Shown: one piece after another, positions 52,474 to 60,000 of the stretch
Position numbering within the stretch: the stretch's first letter is position 1
How the letters are laid out: each line of letters opens with the position of its first letter
Assembly (NCBI RefSeq): GCF_964204645.1
Contig: NC_134027.1
Location: forward strand, 17,350,485-17,410,484
Direction: 5' to 3'
DNA length: 60,000 nucleotides
Source of the DNA: Tubulanus polymorphus
Lineage: Eukaryota; Nemertea; Palaeonemertea; Tubulaniformes; Tubulanidae
The notes under the pieces: model-generated
What the model saw: the letters and a program-made list of their open reading frames with translations, nothing else
Told to the model about the DNA's origin: nothing
Databases searched by the model: none
Program-made: the position numbers and the translations under genes

Positions 52474-53127
52474 TTAACATTCAACGTATTTTTCATTATG
52501 TGTTGAGTTCCATAATTCAACAAATGTCTTTGCTTTATCCAGTTGATCTAAATATAACTGTAAATCTAGTTTGTTAGATTTAATTATGTTTTCCTTCTTT
52601 TCTAAAGGCCTTAAATTTTTCCAGTTCCATATTAGCTTCTTATTATAATCATCACTCATGTCAAATTTAGAAATCGGCAACACGTGATCAATATGAAAGT
52701 ATTCACCATAATTATCTATATTCATCTTATCATCGAATTGATATATTATCCATGATTTTAAGAATTCATCTGAACAACCCAACAAATTAGATAATGTTTC
52801 TGAATGTGTTTCTTTGTTGAATAATTGTGTTAATCTAGATCTTAAGCATTGTTTTAATCTAAAATTAAGATCTGTTTGATATCTTTCTCTCATATATTCT
52901 GCCATATAATAATTATAATGTTCTATATTATCTTCTCGGTATTGTTTGGTATATAGTTTAAAACAAGTTTTACAGCAATATTGAAAACCATCTTTGCTAA
53001 TCTTACGCTTACTAAATTCTGTTAAAGCTAATTTATCTAATTCACATTTAGAACACTTCTTGTAATATATATTTATGACGCCAGTGTTATTTGAATTATT
53101 TATAGTTTGTGGTTGTTCTGGTTCCAT
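52474..53127 (-). CDS. HNH endonuclease, intact copy
   Basis: 217 residues. The N-terminal zinc ribbon has CSKCELDKLA and CCKTCFKLY (two CxxC pairs, about residues 24-54); a Tyr/Arg-rich helix follows, then the HNH core with HIDHVLPISKF (about 148-158) and WNWKNLRPLEKKENIIKSN. All expected catalytic His/Asn positions are present. The start carries the early-type motif CTAAAATCAATTTAGTAAAA. The family (HNH with N-terminal zinc ribbon) is known from Polintons, virophages and large DNA viruses. Confidence 0.8.
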   Translation of the reverse strand: MEPEQPQTINNSNNTGVINIYYKKCSKCELDKLALTEFSKRKISKDGFQYCCKTCFKLYTKQYREDNIEHYNYYMAEYMRERYQTDLNFRLKQCLRSRLTQLFNKETHSETLSNLLGCSDEFLKSWIIYQFDDKMNIDNYGEYFHIDHVLPISKFDMSDDYNKKLIWNWKNLRPLEKKENIIKSNKLDLQLYLDQLDKAKTFVELWNSTHNEKYVEC

Positions 53128-53189
53128 TTATTATACATATTTTTTTACTAAATTGATTTTAGAAGTTACTCATTTATATGTAATTCATG

Positions 53190-53290
53190 AATACCTATGT
53201 ATTAGATACCCTATTAGATACCCTATTAGATACCCTAATACCTGATACCCTATTAGATACCCTAAATACTTAAAACCCCCTTTTTAAAAA
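53190..53290. repeat. GATACC tandem array, copy C/D, first
   Basis: Units of ATTAGATACCCT and GATACCCTAATACCT end in AAATACTTAAAACCCCC, as at 4928-5040. In copy A it follows the ATPase stop; here it follows the HNH promoter end, marking an inversion breakpoint. Confidence 0.8.
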
Positions 53291-53344
53291 TAAATATTAT
53301 TTATACAATTTTCAACCAATTTATTTTTATTTTTTCAACTAATA

Positions 53345-53425
53345 TATGAATAAGTTTGAAAATAATAAAGGTTATTTATTATTACTGAGGTTTCAATTTC
53401 CATATGAATATCAGTTTATAAAATA
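53345..53425 (+). pseudogene. ATPase C-terminal remnant
   Basis: About 25 codons (NNKGYLLLLRFQFPYEYQFIK, then stop) match the end of the packaging ATPase, on the plus strand as in copy A. A second GATACC-type array and the ACCCCC-T run follow at 53440-53490. It is a leftover of the original arrangement beside the inverted cassette. Confidence 0.75.
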
Positions 53426-53544
53426 AGATATTTTATGTATTAGATTGTATTTAGATACCTTAAATACCTTAAATACTTAAAACCCCCTTTTTATTTACCA
53501 TTATTTTATACAATTTTCAACCAATATTATTATTTGTGTTAAAT

Positions 53545-55439
53545 ATAATTAATATCTTAATCACTTTCAATATCATACCCTAACAATTTTCTCAAATTCT
53601 CTACCGAATCTTCTTCTAATTCTTCATTATTTTTTGACGCCTTATAAAACGTTACCATTATGAAACCTAAACAATGCTAACCATTCAGCGTCATTTTACA
53701 AACGACAGCCGTAAATCGATGTGCAAAACGTCACAGGTTTATGTGTACACAAACAAGCTATCTGGCAAAATATTATTGACATAGATGTAGAATGGCTTCC
53801 TGTGATCATATAATGACCTATATTCGAACGTCGAAATGTTATATTGCATTGAATATCATTAGAAGACGTATTGTAATAGTAAAGGATGTATGATTATATC
53901 AGAAGCGGCAGGCATAAATAGAAATGATAAGTAAATCGGATTATTCGGTTAAATGGCGGATGTATACACGATTTGGAAGTCTAATATAATAGTCAGACCC
54001 TGACGTGGGCATGCCGGTGGAATGACGAAGCTATCTACGATGTGTGTAGGGCAAGCGTGAATTTCATCAGCGGCTACAAGCGGTCAATATGAAAATGTGT
54101 AAACATATAATTTCAATATTCAAACGTTTTAGAAAATATGTTTGATATTAGGAGTATGCAGGTTTCGTGAGATTAGCAATTTATAATAGCATAGCTGTCA
54201 TATACGGCTCCGTGTCCTCTGATGGCATGTATATTAGGTGACAATTCAATTCAATTCTTTATTGATCCTTATTACATTGAAATTTCGGGATAACATTCCC
54301 AAATTCAATAAATACAAATTTTAAAATAAATTAATACAACATACATGACACACGGGTAATTCATACAGAACAACATAAGCATGTTATTTTAAATGACAAT
54401 GTCTACTTCAACCCACCCAGACTCAAGACTCTAGGATATCGAGTGACAGCCAAACCCGTGGCCCGGGCCGGCTGGCTAGGCCACACGATATGCTCGAAGT
54501 CATGATGAAGCAGACATCAGAAGAGCTCGTTCTTCAACCATGGAGGCAATGAAGTTGCAGACCAGCTTAGAGGCATAAGTAAATGAAGTCGGTCGCAAGT
54601 TCGCGATCAATTATTGAGAATTTTCAATAAAAAAATTTAAACCACTACTAGAGTCGAAGACCTGTATCATCTACCCAATCGCCAAATCTCATCATTCCCC
54701 AAATTTCTTAAAACTTCGATTTCAAATTTGCAATTCCACATTAGCTTAGCCCAGAAATTATACATTTTTTCCCCAGGCGTCAAATAATTTTCTAAAATTA
54801 ATTTTCTTGTTAAACTTATTCTTCACCCTTTTTACCGAATCTTCTTCAAATTCTTCATTATTTTTATACTAATTATTCACCCTTTTTACCGCATCATCAA
54901 TAGTTACTACTTTATGTTTCATAGAATCTTTATTATCAATATGCTTATCTGTAACTATATCACCATGTGGGTGCCGTATGGCACCATTTTCATTATCATC
55001 TTTATTAGTGTTTTCTCCTAATATTTCATTTACAGTGTTTGATCCTAATATTTTATTAGTATCGGTTAAATCTAATTCAACTTTATTAGGTGTTGCTAAT
55101 AAAAAAATCTTCATATAATTCTTTACCATTTACTTTTTTATTTGAAACAAATTTTGTAACATATCTAAATGGGTGTTCTATAAATTCTCTTAAACCAACA
55201 CGTTCTATAACATTAGTAATATGTGAATTTGTATTCATATGTTTATTCCAATTTGATAGAGCGTTTGAAAATTCGCCTTTACAATAATCACAATAATTTC
55301 TATTTTCACTAACATTTAATATTATTGTATTATTATATGTAGAAGGTATTACATTATTAGATGTAGAAGGTATTACATTATTAGATGTAGTAGGTATTAC
55401 ATTATTAGATGTAGTAGGTATTACATGTTTATAACACAA
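53545..55439 (-). pseudogene. Zinc-finger protein, copy D, interrupted
   Basis: The VIPTT/VIPST repeats (four), C2H2 finger (CDYCKGEF..NKHMNTNSH) and KEFIEHPFRYVTKFVSN-type segment match 5080-5910. The N-terminus is lost: at about 55436 the frame runs into polymerase sequence of opposite strand. An indel near 55100 breaks it, and a 1.15-kb insert (about 53632-54784) separates the acidic C-terminus. Confidence 0.8.
53632..54784. mobile_element. Insertion in the zinc-finger gene, unclassified
   Basis: GC-richer sequence with no Polinton similarity and no ORF. The ends TTTGACGCC / GGCGTCAAA are weakly inverted. A 35-base Polinton segment (ACCGAATCTTCTTC(T/A)AATTC) occurs on both sides (53606 and 54835). 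A LINE-like tail lies at 54236-54330. Origin unclear. Confidence 0.45.
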
Positions 55440-55702
55440 AATATAATAAGTTAACTAAATCGAAACCAATAGATGAAAATAATGTATCATATTATAAAGA
55501 ACCAGATATTGAAGCATCAAGTTATATTAAACTACCATTTAAAACTAATGCTGTAATAAATGTACAAAATGAAGATGATAAATGTTTTCTATGGGCTATA
55601 ATAAGTTGTTTACACCCAGTTGAAGATTATAAACAACATAGTTTTAGATTAACTCATTATAAACCATTTGAAAATAATTATAAGATAGATAAGTATCCTG
55701 TA
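55436..55702 (+). pseudogene. polB: Polymerase B internal fragment, copy D
   Basis: About 88 codons (YNKLTKSKPIDENN..ISCLHPVEDYKQHSF..YKIDKYPV) match the segment N-terminal to the exonuclease domain. It is joined on the left to the zinc-finger gene (opposite strand) at a shared TTACAT and on the right to the penton-like gene. No catalytic motif. Confidence 0.85.
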
Positions 55703-56016
55703 GAAACGTAGATGGTAATTCAAATATAATACCTTTTACACACTTTTATATTTATTGCAATTTAATCGAGCCTACAAAAACTTTCGAAGCAACTAAAGAA
55801 ACAATTTGTAATTCTAGTATATTAAATATTTTACCGCTAAAAAATGTTAAACAATTTGGAACTCAAATAAATTATAATTTAACAGAATGTGATTTTAAAC
55901 CTTGCATTCCTAAATTTAATAATTTTAAATTAGAAATAAGAAATCACAATGAATATTTAATTGATTTGAATAACTTTCCTGTAATTTATGAATTAGTTAT
56001 AAGATGTAAAGAGTAA
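55703..56016 (+). pseudogene. Penton-like protein, C-terminal fragment, copy D
   Basis: Matches the last 103 residues of 11526-12278 from NVDGNSNIIPF to RCKE. It begins at almost the same residue as the copy B fragment, with the polymerase fragment fused directly upstream. Confidence 0.8.
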
Positions 56017-56032
56017 TTTTTTCACTATATAA

Positions 56033-56389
56033 ATGAATATAACTGTTGGGCCGAGTATATGTTTTGGGTTTGATTTTAAACATGAGAAAGAAATGAAATT
56101 TATCGTTAATGATGTAATTACACATATCAAAAATATTGCATTTTCTAATGAAACAACATTTGAGTATGAAAAAACAATAAATAAAGAAACTTTAAATGTA
56201 GAAAAGATTACTAATTTAATTAGAGAATCTTTAAGATTTTATGAATTAGATGAAGATTTTATTATAGATGATATTAAAAAAATAATAATTGAAATATATA
56301 CAAATGAAACTAGTAATGAAATAAATGTTGAATTAATCATAAATAAGATAACTAAATATTTTGATGATAGTAATTTTTTTGATAAATAA
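56033..56389 (+). CDS. Conserved small protein, 118 residues, copy D
   Basis: Intact. The N-terminal 20 residues and C-terminal 25 residues are the same as the 113-residue protein at 11167-11508, but the middle is replaced by a diverged sequence (FSNETTFEYEKTINKETLN). Late motif present (TAATTTTTTCACTATATAAATG). Confidence 0.6.
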   Translation: MNITVGPSICFGFDFKHEKEMKFIVNDVITHIKNIAFSNETTFEYEKTINKETLNVEKITNLIRESLRFYELDEDFIIDDIKKIIIEIYTNETSNEINVELIINKITKYFDDSNFFDK

Positions 56390-56610
56390 ATGAGTGACAA
56401 TAAGTGGATAATAACTGGATTATATAATGGCGCATTACTATCAGTTGGAACTGTTGGTTATTCAATGGTATTAAAAAAAGTATTCAAAATGGGAAGTGTT
56501 AATGTTGATAGATTTGATATAAATGATATTCTAAAATTAACATTAGCAGTTACTTTATCTAATTTAACTATTGATTATTTGGAAAAAAAAAATATATTCC
56601 TCCCATATAA
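56390..56610 (+). pseudogene. Copy D of the 73-residue hydrophobic protein
   Basis: Identical to 10945-11166 for about 67 codons. A homopolymer A-run near 56585 (GGAAAAAAAAAATA) shifts the frame, so the reading continues past the expected stop at 56610 to 56653. Confidence 0.7.
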
Positions 56611-56634
56611 ATACATAATTATTTTACTAAATAA

Positions 56635-57061
56635 ATGGCTTCTACAGTTATAACTATTATAGGATCGGCAATTGTTAACGCTTTAGCATTTACTGGTGGT
56701 GGATATTTATTTAAACATATTGATAAAAATAGATCATTAACAGAACAAAAAAGACATAACTTAGCATTAGAGAAATATAATAAAGCAGCAGAAGAATATA
56801 GAGAGAAAAGACAAAACTATATGGATTACATCAATAAAGAATTATATGATCAGAAGATTTCACATAGAGATTTTCAATCAGTTGATGATGCAATGAGTTT
56901 ATATAACGCAGTAACAAATAAAGAAAAATTACATCTATACAAACCTAAATTATCATATAGATTATTATACCCCAAGTAATGAACAGAAGAAATATGAAAT
57001 AATATGGATTTTAGGCGGAACAGTTATTGTTATATTTGTGGCGTATAAGTTTACTAATTAA
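56635..57061 (+). pseudogene. Copy D of the small two-TM protein
   Basis: MASTVITIIGSAIVNALAFTGGGYLFKHI: it has Gly where copy A has a stop. A 4-base insertion near 56960 shifts the frame; the C-terminal TM (WILGGTVIVIFVAYKF) and stop at 57061 follow. Confidence 0.7.
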
Positions 57062-57080
57062 TAATTTTTTTGCTAAATAA

Positions 57081-57515
57081 ATGGAAGATAAAGTTGATAA
57101 TATTGATATTATTCCTCATGATATAAATAAAACTAAATTAAAAACATATTTAGAAAAACAAATATTAGAATTTGAAAGTGACTTAAAAGTTAAAAAGAAA
57201 AAATATTTAAAATCTAAAATTATATATTATCTTATTATTAGTGGTTCGGTTACAATTATTTCTGTAATAACATTTTTAGCAATATTCAGTCCATTAACAC
57301 CTTTAGCTATATCAATTGGCGTGGTAGGATTATCATCAAGTGTTTTAACTGGTATAAGTTCAAAATTAAATATAAAAAGTAATAAAGAAAAAATTAAAAC
57401 TAATATAAAAGAAATTAATAAATTAAAGAATACACTAGATTATATAATAAGTTTAAATGGTCATATAACAGTTGAAGAACAAGATAAATTATTAAAAGAA
57501 TTAGTTAAGTATTAA
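57081..57515 (+). CDS. Membrane protein with hydrophobic hairpin, copy D
   Basis: 144 residues, intact, differing from 10044-10478 at only a few positions. The two hydrophobic segments (SGSVTIISVITFL; PLAISIGVVGLSSSVLTG) and late motif (TAATTTTTTTGCTAAATAAATG) are the same. Confidence 0.65.
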   Translation: MEDKVDNIDIIPHDINKTKLKTYLEKQILEFESDLKVKKKKYLKSKIIYYLIISGSVTIISVITFLAIFSPLTPLAISIGVVGLSSSVLTGISSKLNIKSNKEKIKTNIKEINKLKNTLDYIISLNGHITVEEQDKLLKELVKY

Positions 57516-57531
57516 TTTTTTAGTTATATAA

Positions 57532-58838
57532 ATGGCAGATAGTTTTCCAAAAGCTTTCCAATAAAATATAATATTCCAGCAATAGATTTTGATAAAAATA
57601 TTACATATAGAAATGAAGTTTTAAATTCATTAATTGATTTATATATTCATGTTACTGAAAGTAATAATTTACATGTAAAGATGGAAAATATATTTCATGT
57701 GTATACAATTAATTTTAAAAATTTAAATGAGGCAAAACAATGGTTATTAAAATCTAATATGAAGTATTGGCAGAACCAATTAAATTTTGCTGTTTATTGC
57801 GCAACAACAGGTTGTGGAATTAGTTGGAATGATCATTTAAACAAACCAAGTTTACCATTGATGTTATCACTTTTTAGATTTCATACTTATTTTCAAATAA
57901 AATTAATATTAGATAAATTAGAATGTCATTTACCAGGTTCAAAATATTTTAAAGAATTGAATAATAATATTGATTTTTCTAAGTTTTATAAGATATGTAA
58001 TGAATTTAATATTAATTCAAATAAAGATTTTAGAGCAAACATTGGAACAGTGGGTGGATTAGGAATATTATATACTAAAGAATTTGGAAAAATAATGACA
58101 AATTCAGATATAAGAACACTAAATTGGAATGAATTACCAAAATATTATAATAATATACAACAACAAAACAATAATGGTTGGGTTAATTTCTTTTTAGAAA
58201 ATAGTGAAGGTTTTACTAAAGCTGGAATACAAAGAATAAATCAATCTATTAGAACTTATTTGATATGTATTTTAGGTGCGCAAGTTGAAACAAGATCCCC
58301 AATAATTGGAAATGATAACACTTCATTCGATGCGCAGAAACAATTCAAAGTATTATTTGAAGATTCCATTCATAATGATAAAATTAGATCGATTCCAGAA
58401 AACATTGTAAGATATCAAAATTATTTAGATAAATCACATATTAGATTAAATTATTGTATAGGCCCTAATCTATTTATTATTTCTAATGATTTAGTATTAA
58501 AGATGGGAAATATAATTGGTTATAATAATCTAATTAAAACTGCAACAATAAATAATTCATTTGGATTGAATGATATAAATAAAAAGATAATTACTGCTCC
58601 AAAATTAATGGAAGGTGAAAAAAATAAAAAACACATTCAATCAACAGAAACTAAAACTAATAATATTAAATTAAATAATGATTCTAAAATAAAAGATTAC
58701 AATACATCAGAAAATATTAGAACCGATAATATTCAACATGATATAATTAAACTAAATGATGATAATAAATCCCATGAAAATGCTAAATTAGCTTTAACTT
58801 GTATAGGAATTGTAATCGGAGGAATATTATATTTTTAA
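57532..58838 (+). pseudogene. Conserved virion-region protein with C-terminal TM, copy D
   Basis: The start ATG at 57532 (MADSFPKAFQ) follows the late motif; a 14-base deletion near 57560 shifts the frame. From 57681 385 codons are open, with NFAVYCATTGCGISWNDHLN, LFRFHTYFQIKLIL, GWVNFFLENSEGFTK, RTYLICILGAQVETRSP and the C-terminal TM (LALTCIGIVIGGILYF). It is the best-preserved copy of the gene and shows that 8657-10027 is a single gene. Confidence 0.7.
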
Positions 58839-58860
58839 TTTTAATTTTTTTATTATGTAA

Positions 58861-60000
58861 ATGGCAGAAGGTGGAGAAGATATTGGAATTGATACTTTTG
58901 GTGACGCTCCCGGTATAAGTGATGAACAACCACCTAATTTTGATGAAACAAGTTTTAGTAACGATAATAAAATAGAATATAATTCTAATTTAGGTGAAGA
59001 TGATGATTATGATGATGATGATGATGATGATGATGATCCCGAATTACGTGAAAAATTAAATAAATATTTAAAAGCTCCTGAAATTGGTAGAATTACAACT
59101 AGAAGAGAAAGAAAAGAATTAATGAATCTATTAGAAAAACAACAAGAAAAATATCCTGATAAACCTATGGAATTATATAAAATGAAATCTAGAGTAACAG
59201 ATACAATTGTTAACGAATTATTACCAATAGTTGTAATACATGAAATTGATACAGAAGGTGTTGTAGAACAAATTTTAAAAGATGACCCATTTTTCATGAA
59301 TAATTTAGAATTTAAAAATGATACATGGTATTATAATCTTGATTTAAATAGGAATATTGTAACAATTCAATTATCTAGAAAGGGTCAAGAAAATATTTTT
59401 GAACCTGAAATGTTAGCAAGATCTACAATTGAACGTTCAAAAGGTGGCACAGAATTTCTCAGAATTATATGGAATGCACTCGAAAGAATAAATAAAGAAA
59501 AACCAATTCCTAATATTGATATAAACAAATATTCACCATTTAAAAATCCATTTAAAAATCCAAATCCTACTGATGTTGATCCAGAAACTGATGAAGATTT
59601 TGCAAATCGATTAGATATATTAAGATCTTACACACCCGAAACATCGAGAAGAGATATTCAACAAATTGATAATTATTCAAGTCAATTACAATTAGAAAAA
59701 CAAATTGATAGATTAAGAGATTCAGAAAAAGAGATGAATAGTGCTGGAATAAAAAAAATGCAATCTATACTAAAAAAAGGATTTCGTAAATTAACTGATG
59801 AAGAATTAGAAACATTTCCTGAACAAACACGTAGAGAAATTAAAGGTATACAAGAATCAGCTGATGTAAATGCTAATATTAATATGAGTTTTTCTAAAAT
59901 AACCATGTTAGAAAAAGAATTAGCTAAAGCAGATGAAAAATTAAAACAATTAGAATTAAATAGAGATCATCAAGTAGTTTATGAAGCTGATTTTGAAAGC
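58861..60000 (+). CDS. Acidic coiled-coil virion-region protein, copy D, runs off window
   Basis: Open for all 380 codons to the window end. Starts MAEGGEDIGIDTFGD after the late motif (TTTTTTTATTATGTAAATG). The first 25 residues match 8640 of copy A; then a run of about 15 Asp with one Tyr (residues 44-59), a folded region without similarity to A (residues 60-210), and a coiled coil (from about 275). The expected C-terminal membrane segments lie outside. Downstream the major capsid gene would be expected. Confidence 0.7.
   Translation, partial: MAEGGEDIGIDTFGDAPGISDEQPPNFDETSFSNDNKIEYNSNLGEDDDYDDDDDDDDDPELREKLNKYLKAPEIGRITTRRERKELMNLLEKQQEKYPDKPMELYKMKSRVTDTIVNELLPIVVIHEIDTEGVVEQILKDDPFFMNNLEFKNDTWYYNLDLNRNIVTIQLSRKGQENIFEPEMLARSTIERSKGGTEFLRIIWNALERINKEKPIPNIDINKYSPFKNPFKNPNPTDVDPETDEDFANRLDILRSYTPETSRRDIQQIDNYSSQLQLEKQIDRLRDSEKEMNSAGIKKMQSILKKGFRKLTDEELETFPEQTRREIKGIQESADVNANINMSFSKITMLEKELAKADEKLKQLELNRDHQVVYEADFES

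Noticed and set aside
53632-54784. DNA transposon with TTTGACGCC terminal repeats
   Set aside because: Only 9 bases are inverted and no exact target duplication is seen; kept as unclassified insertion.
54869-55129. Separate 86-residue gene
   Set aside because: It is a displaced frame of the broken zinc-finger gene, not an independent gene.
1-60000. Free viral or bacterial genome
   Set aside because: Several inactive transposon copies, nested LTR elements and splice-like signals point to a eukaryotic chromosome.
1-60000. tRNA or rRNA genes
   Set aside because: No cloverleaf or rRNA-like conserved segment was noticed by eye; a tRNAscan or Infernal run would decide.

Overview
The window is a piece of a metazoan genome, most likely an AT-rich aquatic invertebrate (the species cannot be fixed from sequence), made almost entirely of nested transposable elements. 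The eukaryotic signs are LTR retrotransposons of Gypsy and BEL/Pao type, GT-AG intron signals, long foldback elements and no bacterial operon signals. I see no ordinary host gene, tRNA, rRNA or CRISPR array.

The backbone is several copies of one Polinton/Maverick-type element, a virus-like DNA transposon with protein-primed DNA polymerase B, a retroviral-type integrase with chromodomain, an A32/FtsK-like packaging ATPase, a jelly-roll major capsid protein, a penton-like minor capsid protein and small membrane proteins. Copy A (1 to about 16.8 kb) is nearly complete. Its rightward genes are HNH nuclease, a spliced-looking spacer gene, two small membrane or basic proteins, integrase and ATPase. 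Its leftward genes are a zinc-finger protein, capsid, a coiled-coil membrane protein, several small membrane proteins, penton-like protein, an OB-like protein and polymerase. Copy B, in the opposite orientation, is scattered over 27.5-29.0, 33.4-35.2 and 44.5-48.2 kb; it is split by a 5'-truncated BEL/Pao element and by a 5'-truncated, env-bearing Gypsy element. Copy C/D (48.2 kb to the window end) carries the same genes, but its HNH-to-ATPase block and its polymerase-to-capsid block are both inverted relative to copy A around the zinc-finger gene. Most Polinton genes are broken by nonsense codons, small indels or deletions, but at different places in each copy, so comparing copies shows the intact gene content.

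Other residents are: a minus-strand Gypsy element (17.2-24.6 kb) with a tRNA-Leu-like primer-binding site and an extra 3' zinc-finger ORF; a 1.7-kb long-TIR element inside that Gypsy integrase; a 2.36-kb Mutator-like foldback element with a 9-bp target duplication inside the second Gypsy element (35.9-38.2 kb); a 2.4-kb TA-flanked element full of AACGTTG motifs (45.1-47.5 kb); and two related 340-400-bp palindromic elements at Polinton junctions (16.8 and 48.2 kb).

The most interesting signals are two distinct conserved start motifs, one before replication-type genes and one before virion-type genes (an early/late switch by inference); conserved splice-like signals in the spacer between HNH and the cassette; a conserved antisense terminal exon; and the double module inversion in copy C/D.
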